DNA of 47,986 nt from Bacteroidales bacterium KA00251. Its GTDB lineage: Bacteria; Bacteroidota; Bacteroidia; Bacteroidales; Porphyromonadaceae. Positions 17,522-25,993 of the stretch are shown here, piece after piece. The translations under genes were made by a program, and so were the position numbers. The stretch spans positions 1 to 47,986 of the forward strand of contig KQ959271.1 in NCBI GenBank assembly GCA_001552775.1, read 5' to 3'. The first letter of the stretch is position 1. Each line of letters begins with the position of its first letter. A model generated the notes under the pieces. It was given only the letters and a program-made list of their open reading frames with translations, searched no databases and was not told the DNA's origin.

Positions 17522-17914
17522 TTGTTGCTTAGTCAAAAAAAACTTGATTTTTAGCACGCTAAACATCAAGATATAGCGATATTCGATTTTATTGGGAGCG
17601 GGCATAAGATTCAACTTATGTCCGCTCTCCTTATCTTGTGCAACGAGCATGCACTAAAATGAGACTATTGACTTTTGCAACAGTCTCAAAATGTAAACAG
17701 AAGGAGACAAGAAAGGAGTCGAAATTGAAAAGAATAGCTACACTATTGTCACTTGCATGAAACCCCAGGAGGAAAAAGAGGTAATTACAGAATCCCAATA
17801 AGACTAACAAAAGTCTTAAAAAGAAACGCACAACAAAGTAGAGAATCCTACTAAGTTGTGCGTGTTCTATTCAATTGTTTTACAGTTTATTTTAAGCTGT
17901 AGCGTGGTAAGCCA
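17522..17914. other. Intergenic region with two hairpins
   Basis: This 393-bp gap between converging genes holds two inverted repeats. The first, 17594-17630, pairs GGGAGCGGGCATAAG with CTTATGTCCGCTCTCC and is followed by TTATCTT; it is the likely terminator of the cargo gene. The second, 17660-17688, pairs TGAGACTATTG with CAACAGTCTCA around a 7-nt loop. No open frame with protein character was found. Confidence 0.55.
17594..17630. terminator. Hairpin after the T9SS cargo gene
   Basis: A 15-bp stem with one G-T pair and a 6-nt loop, 73 nt after the cargo stop. The T-tract after it is weak (TTATCTT), so termination may be partial or aided. Confidence 0.6.
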
Positions 17915-19360
17915 TTACGCGCCAGCGAAACGGTACTCTTTTTGAATATCTCTGGTAAGGCGAGTAAAGAGTTCTTCCACTAGAGCATCTGTCACCTCAA
18001 GTACACGGCAGAGCATTTTATCAGACGCATTTTGAAGCATTTCTTGAGCCTTAAGAGGTTGCTTTTTGTAGATTTCCAAGTAGTCTGCCTCAAATTCGCT
18101 CATTCTTTGGTCAAGTTCTTCTTCTAGCTTTTTATAGGTCTCTTTAATATAAGGAGCATAGCTATTGTAGTTGACCATTCCGAGACAAGCCACTTTCCTC
18201 AGTCTCCAATAAGCACTCTCACTATCAGAAACATTTGTTCCAATCGTATAGGCTTTAGGATAGCTCTTCACGCCTTGATAGAGGGGGAAGAATACGCCAA
18301 GATCCGCCATTCCTAGTGCTACATAGTTTACACAACCAATCTCTTTGGGAAGTCCTGGACGTACCTGTAAAATATGGGTCTGTGTCGTACGGAATATAGA
18401 TACAGGTCTATAAGTCTCCTTGGGATTACTATTAAGGTAGGGATCGTGGTCCGTATTATCATAGTGAAAACGGAAAGCATCCCTTAGCTTAGCAATGGTA
18501 ATTGCCTTTTCTGCTTCTGCAAATACAGGGAAAGTGTTTTTAGTTACATCATTGGCGATTTTCGGACTAAAAAGAGCCTGTAAACCCCATACTCTTGGAT
18601 AATTGTAAGTTGTGTCGAGCTTGACGTCTCGTGCATAAGCTTCATGGAAATCAAATTCCCCTTGAGAAGCCTTGTAAAGTCCATGAGCTTCTGCAAATGA
18701 GATCAAGTCTTCTGAAGCTAGGAAATTGCTGGTATCCTTGGGGTCGTACTTACGAAAACGACTCTGGTTTCCAGTCACAAAATATTTATCTTTTGGAATA
18801 CGAGTTGCCATCCAGCGATGACCACAGGCTGTTTCTAGATACCAACTTTCATTATTATCTACAAAACCGATTCCAAAGCCTTCCTTTACTCCATGCTTTT
18901 CTATAAGTTTACCTAAATACTGAACGCCTTCTTTTGCACTATGGATATAGGGTAGGACGATATTGAATACCGAGTTTTCACCGATTCCATTTTGAGGCAT
19001 AGGATCTGCTTTAAGAGCAGCCTCACTACTAAAAATACTTTCAGTAGCACTCATGCCTACACCTGCGCTATTGAAACCTGCACTTCCCCAGTGTCCTGGA
19101 AGATGATAAGGTGCAAGAGCTGCATAGCCCAAAGCTTTTTTAGGGAGTTCGCAGCGGAAGTCACTGTCTCTAGCTACAAACTCAGTAGCACCCTCTTCGG
19201 TATCTTGATAAATTTCAAAGTTTTTGGCAATCATAGCATCCCAATCTTCCGATCTAGCTACTACGATGGAGCCGTCTGCCATCATTTTTTCACCTACTAA
19301 AATAGAGGTGCATTCAGAAGGATAAAGATTTCCTTCCTTTTTGTTTTTCGTCTGTTTCAT
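17915..19360 (-). CDS. C69 family dipeptidase (PepD-like)
   Basis: This 481-residue N-terminal-nucleophile hydrolase cleaves dipeptides. The catalytic cysteine is Cys17 in SECTSILVG, followed by the typical DGS.VVARSEDW region; the first 16 residues would be removed to expose it. Further family blocks are GVGMSATES, a GFGIGFVDNNESWYLET segment and WMATRIPKDKYFVTGNQ. There is no Sec signal peptide, so it is probably cytoplasmic, acting on dipeptides imported by this peptide-using bacterium. An M20 dipeptidase lies 3 kb away. It has no operon partner. Confidence 0.9.
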   Translation of the reverse strand: MKQTKNKKEGNLYPSECTSILVGEKMMADGSIVVARSEDWDAMIAKNFEIYQDTEEGATEFVARDSDFRCELPKKALGYAALAPYHLPGHWGSAGFNSAGVGMSATESIFSSEAALKADPMPQNGIGENSVFNIVLPYIHSAKEGVQYLGKLIEKHGVKEGFGIGFVDNNESWYLETACGHRWMATRIPKDKYFVTGNQSRFRKYDPKDTSNFLASEDLISFAEAHGLYKASQGEFDFHEAYARDVKLDTTYNYPRVWGLQALFSPKIANDVTKNTFPVFAEAEKAITIAKLRDAFRFHYDNTDHDPYLNSNPKETYRPVSIFRTTQTHILQVRPGLPKEIGCVNYVALGMADLGVFFPLYQGVKSYPKAYTIGTNVSDSESAYWRLRKVACLGMVNYNSYAPYIKETYKKLEEELDQRMSEFEADYLEIYKKQPLKAQEMLQNASDKMLCRVLEVTDALVEELFTRLTRDIQKEYRFAGA

Positions 19361-19407
19361 ACTGTTATGATTCTATTTTTGAGTTATTCTTTACACGTTA
19401 GTATTCT

Positions 19408-20067
19408 CTACATAAGATCGGGTAGCAAGGTTTGAGCCACCTCCCTTTTGGTGTGATCCGAGCCTAGTAGCCACTCATGAAGCATCGTTTGCAACTCATG
19501 ATACACGAGTCCATTATCTTCTAGGTGAGCAAGGAAATGAACAACATGTGAAGTCACTGGTGCGGCATTGAGTCGCTTAAGAAGATTTTGGAGAGTAGCT
19601 TCTTGGATCGGAGCTTTCTTTATCATACGTCGAGAAGAAGCATTGAGCACAAGATCTAGCCACTCAGGACTGTTCTTTGAAAGAAGGACGCGTGCTAAGT
19701 CGTCAAATTGTTTACTTTCAGCTAGTAGGTGAAAGGCCACATGATCTCTTAGTTCGGTCGTAGCACACTGCTCTGCAATCCACAAAAGAGAATCCTTGGT
19801 AAGCTCCGTGGTGGGATAAAGCATTACTCCCAAAAGTTTTAGCTCCCTCATTTCATGATTTAGTAGAGCCGTTGCTAAGCCTTTATCGTGTGGATAATCT
19901 GCAGCAATCTCGCGAAGGTGAGGAATAGAAAGCCCAAGGGCAAAGGCATAGCGTACCCCCTTCTCCCTAAGCGATGCAGCAGTGGCTCCATCCATACGAT
20001 GCCACACCTTCTGCTTGATCTCTTTTAGGGTAGAGGTCCAATCCTTCGAAGCATTAGAAGGGTTCAT
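19408..20067 (-). CDS. HEAT-repeat protein, DNA alkylation repair (AlkD-like) family
   Basis: This 219-residue protein is entirely helical. Its pattern, with RYAFALGLSIPHLREIAADY near residues 42-61, LLNHEMRELKLLGVMLYP and ELRDHVAFHLLAES, looks like the HEAT-like helices of AlkD-type DNA glycosylases. These excise alkylated bases, but the key residues cannot be checked here and several relatives lack glycosylase activity. It begins 44 nt after the PNP gene and shares its direction, so it is probably co-transcribed. The family assignment is moderate. Confidence 0.6.
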   Translation of the reverse strand: MNPSNASKDWTSTLKEIKQKVWHRMDGATAASLREKGVRYAFALGLSIPHLREIAADYPHDKGLATALLNHEMRELKLLGVMLYPTTELTKDSLLWIAEQCATTELRDHVAFHLLAESKQFDDLARVLLSKNSPEWLDLVLNASSRRMIKKAPIQEATLQNLLKRLNAAPVTSHVVHFLAHLEDNGLVYHELQTMLHEWLLGSDHTKREVAQTLLPDLM

Positions 20068-20111
20068 AAATCGGGATTTACGCTCAGTCTTGAGAGCCTT
20101 ACTTAGTCGTC

Positions 20112-20930
20112 CTAGAGTTGTTGCAAGATGCCTGTAAAGAGATCTGCCATCTTGTGTCCAGCAGCATTGGCAGCTTCTATCACTTCATCGGCATCATTAG
20201 TATAGTCTCCTTCGAAGTGCCATCCTTCATTGGTGATTACGGAGATTCCCATCACTCTTATTCCAGCATGACGAGCCACGATCACTTCGGGCACGGTACT
20301 CATTCCTATAGCATCACCACCGCCCAATTGGAAGAAACGATACTCTGAAGGTGTTTCGTAGCTAGGGCCAGTAAGTCCTACATATACTCCTTTGTGTAGC
20401 GCAATTCCTTTTTCCTTAGCCACTTTTTCTGCCAGAGCAATCAACTCTCTATCATAAGCTCTTGTCATATCAGGGAAGCGCACTCCAAAGTGCTCATTGT
20501 TGGGACCAATTAAGGGATTGGGGAGCATATTGATATGATCACGAATCAGCATAAGGTCTCCCACATGGTAAGTACTATTTACCCCACCTGCGGCATTGCT
20601 TACAAAGAGGGTTTCAATACCTATCAACTTCATTACCCGTACAGGAAAAGTAACCACCTCCATAGGATACCCTTCGTAGTAATGGAAACGTCCTTGCATG
20701 GCCACAACAGGTACACCGGCAATCTTACCAATGATAAAGTTTCCTTTGTGTCCAATCGCTGTGGATTGTGCAAAGTGAGGAATCTCTTTATAAGAAATAG
20801 TAGTTGGCTCTTCAATATTGTCTGCCAATTCACCCAAGCCACTTCCGAGTATAATTCCGACTTTAGCAGGATATGGCATTTTGCTTTGAATATATTCAGC
20901 AGCCTCTTGATATTGTTGATAGTCGATCAT
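20112..20930 (-). CDS. punA: Purine nucleoside phosphorylase
   Basis: This 272-residue enzyme splits purine nucleosides with phosphate to free base and (deoxy)ribose 1-phosphate. It is the trimeric class I type, recognised by [11 protein letters not shown] near residues 25-35, [29 protein letters not shown] and the [16 protein letters not shown] block, then [13 protein letters not shown]. Length is normal. It follows the MTA/SAH deaminase gene by 28 nt, so the two form a purine salvage operon: the deaminase makes inosine-type nucleosides and PNP can phosphorolyse them. Confidence 0.95.
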   Translation of the reverse strand: MIDYQQYQEAAEYIQSKMPYPAKVGIILGSGLGELADNIEEPTTISYKEIPHFAQSTAIGHKGNFIIGKIAGVPVVAMQGRFHYYEGYPMEVVTFPVRVMKLIGIETLFVSNAAGGVNSTYHVGDLMLIRDHINMLPNPLIGPNNEHFGVRFPDMTRAYDRELIALAEKVAKEKGIALHKGVYVGLTGPSYETPSEYRFFQLGGGDAIGMSTVPEVIVARHAGIRVMGISVITNEGWHFEGDYTNDADEVIEAANAAGHKMADLFTGILQQL

Positions 20931-20958
20931 AATGATTTCCTTAATGTTTTTATTTTAG

Positions 20959-22233
20959 TTATCTAATGCCGTACTTTCCAATAAGATTGTACGCTCTTTC
21001 AGCTGTTTTTTCAAGTACCTCCTCTTCTCCCTCAATGCATCCATGCAGCATAATCACCTTACCATCAACAATAGTAGTATCTACCACGGAGCCATCGGCT
21101 GAGTATACGAGGTTGCTCACAAGATTGTGACAAGGGGTCATAATAGGAGTTTTGGAGCGAAGGAGACAAAGGTCTGCCAAAGCTCCTTCTTCTAGTCGTC
21201 CACCATCAATTCCTAGTATCTGATACCCAGCAGAGGTGGCTGCTGAATAAACTTCTTTAGCAGAGAATACGGTAGGATCTTTGAAGGAGACCTTTCCAAG
21301 CAGAGCAGCCATACGCATGGCAATAAACATATCGAGGTTGTTGCTGGAAGAGCAACCATCGGTACCGATCCCCACGGGAATACCTAAACGCTTCATATCT
21401 TCAAAGCGAAATCCTGCTCCACTAGCAAGTTTCATATTAGAAGCAGGATTGTGTACACAGGCTGCACCACTAGCTGCAATCACCTGCAACTCTTCATCAG
21501 AAAGGTATAAGCTATGAGCGAGGACAAAATGTTTAGACAAAGCACCTAGATCCTCTAAGTAGAGGGCTGGACGCTTGCCATACTCCTTGAGAGCATCGTC
21601 TACTTCTTTTTGGGTTTCTGAAAGGTGCAGATGCACCACTACGCCATTCTCTTCTGCGAAATCTTTGCAAAAACGCAATTGCTTACCACTAACTGTATAG
21701 ATAGCATGTGGACCGATTGAGTAGACAACTCTTTGAGAAAAACGCTCAAATTCTTTAAGGTATCGATAGCAGTTTTCGCGATCTTCGCGAGCACGTTTTT
21801 CTTCACCTCGATCAAATAGAGTATAGCTTACGACCCCTCGCATTCCACTATCTTCGATCGCTTGTGCTGTAGCCAATGGAAAGCTGTACATATCAAGGAA
21901 GCAGGTAGTACCTGTGCGTGCCATTTCTAAGCATGCCAAGCGAACGCCCCAATATACATCTTCCTCTGTCATATGAGCCTCTACAGGCCATATGTAGTCA
22001 TTGAGCCATGTAAAAAGAGGAAGATCGTCTCCGTAACCTCTAAAAAGTGTCATCGCGGCATGAGTATGCGTATTAGCCATGCCTGGTACGGCGATAAGGT
22101 CGTGGCCATCGATTTCTTGCGTAAAGCCCTCAACTGCAATATGGGGTGCGATCTTGGCAATGCGATTGCCCTGAATTAAGATATCTTGCTCTTTTCCCTC
22201 AACAAGGGTTCGTCGTATAAGTAGTGAGCTCAT
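20959..22233 (-). CDS. mtaD: 5-methylthioadenosine/S-adenosylhomocysteine deaminase (amidohydrolase)
   Basis: This 424-residue amidohydrolase has the metal-binding HTHAAM (His56, His58), a VVHLHLSET block, AHSLYLSDEEL and GTDGCSSSNNLDMF. The pattern N.HTHA.MTLFRG..DDLPL..WL..YIWP is typical of the MTA/SAH/adenosine deaminase branch (MtaD/TrzN-like). It would deaminate methylthioadenosine, S-adenosylhomocysteine or adenosine, releasing ammonia. Related enzymes act on guanine-type or triazine substrates, so the exact substrate is inferred. It is first in the operon with PNP. Confidence 0.87.
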   Translation of the reverse strand: MSSLLIRRTLVEGKEQDILIQGNRIAKIAPHIAVEGFTQEIDGHDLIAVPGMANTHTHAAMTLFRGYGDDLPLFTWLNDYIWPVEAHMTEEDVYWGVRLACLEMARTGTTCFLDMYSFPLATAQAIEDSGMRGVVSYTLFDRGEEKRAREDRENCYRYLKEFERFSQRVVYSIGPHAIYTVSGKQLRFCKDFAEENGVVVHLHLSETQKEVDDALKEYGKRPALYLEDLGALSKHFVLAHSLYLSDEELQVIAASGAACVHNPASNMKLASGAGFRFEDMKRLGIPVGIGTDGCSSSNNLDMFIAMRMAALLGKVSFKDPTVFSAKEVYSAATSAGYQILGIDGGRLEEGALADLCLLRSKTPIMTPCHNLVSNLVYSADGSVVDTTIVDGKVIMLHGCIEGEEEVLEKTAERAYNLIGKYGIR

Positions 22234-22281
22234 ATAGAAACAATGCTCTATCCAATAAAAATAACCTCATTTTAAATAAAG

Positions 22282-22312
22282 CTACAGAGAAAGCTCCTTG
22301 CCTTCTCTGTAG
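22282..22312 (-). terminator. Terminator of the M20 dipeptidase gene
   Basis: CTACAGAGAAAG pairs with CCTTCTCTGTAG (one mismatch) around a 7-nt loop, 19 nt after the dipeptidase stop. On the minus strand it is followed by CTTTATTTAAAA, an imperfect T-tract. Confidence 0.7.
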
Positions 22313-22330
22313 CCTGTAGCTTAGGGTTGA

Positions 22331-23692
22331 CTAGGCACCAAAAATACGGTAAAACTCTGCCGCAGCTTCAATCCCCTTGTAAAACATCTCTAGAGGATAG
22401 TTTTCATTGGGTGAGTGGATGGCATTGGAGGATAGACCAAAGCCCATAAGGATAGACTTTACCCCCAATACCCTCTCAAAAGTAGCTATAATGGCAATAC
22501 TACCTCCACTTCGCACCCCCAAAGGACGCTTTCCAAAGGCGATCTCCACAGCTTTTTCTGCAGCTTTGTATGCAGGAAGATCCATCGGACAGAGGAATCC
22601 TTGTCCTCCATGATGAGGGGTTACCTTCACTTTGATATAAGGAGGGGCTATCTTTTTGAAGTAATCAATAAAAAGTTGAGCAATCTTTTCGTTGTCTTGA
22701 TTGGCTACAAGGCGCGAAGAAAACTTAGCATACGCCTTAGATGGAATCACAGTCTTAGCACCTTCACCAGTATATCCTCCCCATATCCCACAAAGATCAA
22801 AACTTGGTCGGCAGCTATTTCTTTCGAGAGTATGATACCCCTCTTCACCAAAGAGCGCATCTACACCAATCTCTTTCTTATATGCCTCTTCATCAAAGGG
22901 GATTTGTGCAATCATCTCACGCTCCTCTTTAGTAAGAGGCACTACATCATCATAAAAGCCTGGAATGGTAACCCGTCCTTTATCATCAACTACACTCGCA
23001 ATCAACTTACAGAGTTCGTTGATGGGGTTAGCAACGGCACCGCCATAGTGGCCTGAGTGAAGATCGTGATTTGGTCCTGTCACCTCTATTTCAAGATAAG
23101 CCAAGCCTCTCAAGCCCGTAGTAATGGAGGGAACATCTGCAGATAACATACTGGTATCGCTTACCATAATGATATCGCTTTTGAGCATCTCTTTATGTTT
23201 TTTGCAAAAGCCTTCAAGATTCACAGAGCCTATCTCCTCTTCACCTTCAAGAATGACCTTCACATTCGCCTTTACGAGTCCGAGGTCAATCGCTGTTTTG
23301 AGTCCTAAGATATGTGTTGTACTCTGTCCTTTATCGTCATCTGCCCCACGTGCATAGATCTTTCCCTCGCGCACTTCTGGCTCGAAGGGCTGGCTTTTCC
23401 ACTCTTCAAGAGGCTCTACAGGCATCACATCGTAATGACCATAAATCAGCACCGTTTGTGCTTTGGGATCAATGATTCTTTCAGCATAAACTACAGGGTT
23501 TCCAGGCGTTTCAAACACTTCAGCCTTGTCGAGTCCCACCACTTTAGTAAGGTAATCGCGCCAATGCTCCGCCATCTTTATCATATCGGGTTTATGCTCA
23601 CTTTGGCTACTGATGCTTGGAATTCTTAGTTTTTCAAAAAGATCTTCGAGAAAGTTTTGTTTGTTTTTTTCAATGTATTCTTTTACAGTCAT
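22331..23692 (-). CDS. M20 family dipeptidase
   Basis: This is a zinc-dependent dipeptidase or related M20 peptidase of 453 residues. I start it at 23692 (MTVKEYIEKN); an ATG 57 nt upstream adds a non-conserved cysteine-rich stretch and lies close to a promoter-like TACCTTTA. Metal-site motifs are GHYDVMP (His86, Asp88), ARGADDDKG (bridging Asp118) and EGEEEIGS, and the dimerisation segment DLHSGHYGG follows. The C-terminal part holds the GGSIAI block. It probably hydrolyses dipeptides or acylated amino acids in the cytoplasm, as in the CNDP branch. Confidence 0.93.
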   Translation of the reverse strand: MTVKEYIEKNKQNFLEDLFEKLRIPSISSQSEHKPDMIKMAEHWRDYLTKVVGLDKAEVFETPGNPVVYAERIIDPKAQTVLIYGHYDVMPVEPLEEWKSQPFEPEVREGKIYARGADDDKGQSTTHILGLKTAIDLGLVKANVKVILEGEEEIGSVNLEGFCKKHKEMLKSDIIMVSDTSMLSADVPSITTGLRGLAYLEIEVTGPNHDLHSGHYGGAVANPINELCKLIASVVDDKGRVTIPGFYDDVVPLTKEEREMIAQIPFDEEAYKKEIGVDALFGEEGYHTLERNSCRPSFDLCGIWGGYTGEGAKTVIPSKAYAKFSSRLVANQDNEKIAQLFIDYFKKIAPPYIKVKVTPHHGGQGFLCPMDLPAYKAAEKAVEIAFGKRPLGVRSGGSIAIIATFERVLGVKSILMGFGLSSNAIHSPNENYPLEMFYKGIEAAAEFYRIFGA

Positions 23693-23966
23693 AGGGCAAA
23701 TCTGTTTTTTACAAATAGTTCTTCCTTCGTAAAGGTACAAACTTTCCATCTTTTCTTAAGAAACTAACTTCTTTATTGAGAAGTTTAAACAGGAAGGTGT
23801 CCTCACGGGAGAAATCCCATTCTCTAACCTATAACACATACCATACAAATCGGATAGTGAGTTTTCGGTTAGATGGACTTCTATTCACTGTCTATGAAGA
23901 CATTGAGTAACGCTCTGAAAAACATTATCCCCTCCTGACACAATGGCATTTAATCTGAATAAAAAA

Positions 23967-24076
23967 AGTACTTGAACTTTTCCCAAAAATCTCTCGGAAC
24001 TTTTTCCAAAATCTCTCGGAACTTTTTTCCAAATCTCTCGGAACTTTTCTTCCATTCTCTCGGAACTTTTACGCGA
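23967..24076. repeat. 22-bp minisatellite array, locus 2 (five units)
   Basis: Units run 23967-23988 (degenerate), 23989-24010, 24011-24032, 24033-24054 and 24055-24076. The core is CTCTCGGAACTTTTTCC. It ends 61 bp before the fur -7 box. The same unit recurs at 3709-3774 and 47101-47210. Confidence 0.9.
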
Positions 24077-24137
24077 AACATTCAAAGTTTTACAAAAAAA
24101 CGAACTGCACCTAGTGGATGGAACCATTGAAAGTGCG

Positions 24138-24145
24138 TATCTTTG
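24138..24145 (+). promoter_or_regulatory. fur promoter (-7 box)
   Basis: TATCTTTG is an exact TAnnTTTG box. It lies inside an open frame that would extend fur upstream, so it decides the start: the message begins after about 24150 and translation must use the ATG at 24198. Confidence 0.7.
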
Positions 24146-24197
24146 TAAAAGGAGAGCATTGATAGGGTCTCTCCTATTAAAGATTAAAGATAAGCCC

Positions 24198-24692
24198 ATG
24201 GCAAAGGCATCAAGCATAGACCCAGATCTGTACGAGCACTTTCTTGATAAACTCAGAGAGTATCTCCAATCTGGAGACTTCCTTATTACACATGAGCGGC
24301 AAGTGGTACTTGCTGCTGTACTTCAGAAGTCTCGACCTTTTCTAGCTAGTGAGCTTCACCAAGCCCTTTTAGATTCGGGCTCTCAAATTAGTCTGACGAC
24401 CGTCTACAATACCCTCAATCTTTTCTGTCGTGCCGGTATTGCTATTAGACTTGCCCTGCAATCGGGTACCTACTTTCTGCCGATCCTCCATTGCCAGCAT
24501 AGACTGATCGTTGTTTGCAATGAATGTGGCAAAGTAGTCTATCTTAGACGCTACAAACTCTACGAACAGCTTCTTCGCACCATCGTACCCCACTTTAGCA
24601 AAGTCCATCATGCAATGCTCAGCTTTGGCTATTGCAAGGAGTGCCGACGGAAACTGTTTACTACAACTACTAAAAAAATAGAAAACCCTTGA
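24198..24692 (+). CDS. Fur family metal-dependent transcription regulator
   Basis: This 164-residue regulator starts at 24198, because the promoter box excludes the longer frame. It has the Fur winged helix (THERQVVLAAVLQKSRPFLASELHQAL, with SLTTVYNTLNLFCRAGI as the recognition helix) and the C-terminal dimer and metal domain with HCQHRLIVVCNECGKV and a second CKEC pair, the four-cysteine zinc site. Fur-type proteins repress iron, zinc or peroxide genes when loaded with metal. Which metal cannot be told here. It begins a rightward operon with purA, folC, an MFS gene and tkt, 13 nt before purA, which is an unusual partner set for a metal regulator. Confidence 0.9.
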   Translation: MAKASSIDPDLYEHFLDKLREYLQSGDFLITHERQVVLAAVLQKSRPFLASELHQALLDSGSQISLTTVYNTLNLFCRAGIAIRLALQSGTYFLPILHCQHRLIVVCNECGKVVYLRRYKLYEQLLRTIVPHFSKVHHAMLSFGYCKECRRKLFTTTTKKIENP

Positions 24693-24705
24693 ACCAATAA
24701 TAATA

Positions 24706-25977
24706 ATGGAGAATGTTGATGTATTACTCGGGCTCCAATGGGGAGACGAAGGAAAAGGAAAGGTGGTAGACGTACTTACCCCTCAATACGATATTATAGC
24801 GCGCTTCCAAGGAGGCCCCAATGCTGGACACACCCTTGAATTCGAAGGAGAAAAATATGTGGTTCGATCGGTGCCGTCTGGTATTTTTCAAGGAAACAAA
24901 ACAAACCTCATCGGCAATGGTGTGGTACTAGACCCCGTACTCTTCCGGAAAGAGGTAGAAGACCTCAAGAAAAGTGGACACAACCCACGTGAAAGACTGC
25001 GTATCTCTCGCAAAGCTCATCTCATACTTCCTACGCTAAGAATGCTTGACGCAGCCAACGAAAACCGTCGCGGCGACAGAAAAATTGGTACCACAGGAAG
25101 AGGAATTGGTCCTACCTACACAGAAAAAGTAGCTCGCCAAGGAATCCGCGTTGGAGACATTGAGTCTCCCTCCTTTAGAGACCAATACAATAAAGTACGC
25201 GAAAACCATCTTCAACGTCTTAAGGATCTTGGCTACGAAGTGAAAAACCTAGAAGACAATGAAGCTGAATTCTTTGAAGCAATTGAGTACCTAAAGGGAT
25301 TTACGCTTGTAGATAGTGAATATGTGGTAAATGATGCCATTAGAAGCGGCAGAAAAGTACTTGCTGAAGGAGCTCAGGGCTCCCTATTGGATATAGACTT
25401 TGGCTCTTATCCCTTTGTAACTTCTAGCAATACTATCGCTGCAGGTGCCTCTATAGGTCTTGGGGTGGCCCCTCGTCATATAGGCAAGGTGTACGGCATC
25501 TTCAAAGCCTATTGCACCCGAGTAGGTGAAGGTCCCTTCCCCACTGAGCTCACCGACAAGACGGGGAAACTATTGGCTGAAAGAGGACACGAATTTGGAG
25601 CTGTAACTGGTAGGCCTCGACGCTGTGGATGGCTTGACCTTGTAGCACTCCGCTACTCAATCATGCTCAATGGAGTAACCGATCTTATCATTACAAAAAG
25701 TGATGTACTAGACACACTTGCAGAAATAAAGGTGTGCCGTGCTTACAAGGTTAATGGAGAAGAAACTGATCAGGTACCTTATAGCATGGAAGAGAAGATA
25801 GAACCTATCTATGACACGCTGACTGGGTGGAAAACTGATCTCACAGCCATTAAGAGCGAAGAAGAGTTTCCTGAAGCCTTCAGACTCTATATTGACTACC
25901 TTGAAAAGGCTCTTCAAACCCCGATTACTGTTGTCTCGGTAGGGCCAGATCGCTCGCAAACAATCTTCAGAGGATAG
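24706..25977 (+). CDS. purA: Adenylosuccinate synthetase
   Basis: This 423-residue GTP-dependent enzyme joins IMP and aspartate to adenylosuccinate, the first step to AMP. The P-loop-like GDEGKGK is at residues 13-19, with catalytic Asp14. GGPNAGHT, TGRGIGPTYTEK and EGAQGSLLDIDFG follow, as does TGRPRRCGWLD near the C-terminal third. Length is normal. It is 13 nt from fur and 16 nt from folC. Confidence 0.98.
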   Translation: MENVDVLLGLQWGDEGKGKVVDVLTPQYDIIARFQGGPNAGHTLEFEGEKYVVRSVPSGIFQGNKTNLIGNGVVLDPVLFRKEVEDLKKSGHNPRERLRISRKAHLILPTLRMLDAANENRRGDRKIGTTGRGIGPTYTEKVARQGIRVGDIESPSFRDQYNKVRENHLQRLKDLGYEVKNLEDNEAEFFEAIEYLKGFTLVDSEYVVNDAIRSGRKVLAEGAQGSLLDIDFGSYPFVTSSNTIAAGASIGLGVAPRHIGKVYGIFKAYCTRVGEGPFPTELTDKTGKLLAERGHEFGAVTGRPRRCGWLDLVALRYSIMLNGVTDLIITKSDVLDTLAEIKVCRAYKVNGEETDQVPYSMEEKIEPIYDTLTGWKTDLTAIKSEEEFPEAFRLYIDYLEKALQTPITVVSVGPDRSQTIFRG

Positions 25978-25993
25978 AGCCTGATACCTATCC

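Larger units (their letters stand above)
23693..24197. other. Divergent intergenic region between the M20 dipeptidase gene and fur
   Basis: This 505-bp gap holds a promoter-like TACCTTTA box for the dipeptidase gene near 23733-23740 (minus strand), a five-unit 22-bp repeat array (23967-24076), and the fur promoter. Open frames in this interval come from the repeat and have no protein-like sequence outside it. Confidence 0.6.

Noticed and set aside
23885-24217. Minus-strand open frame of 110 codons between the dipeptidase gene and fur
   Set aside because: Its middle is translated 22-bp repeat and it overlaps the fur promoter and start; the rest shows no protein-like pattern.
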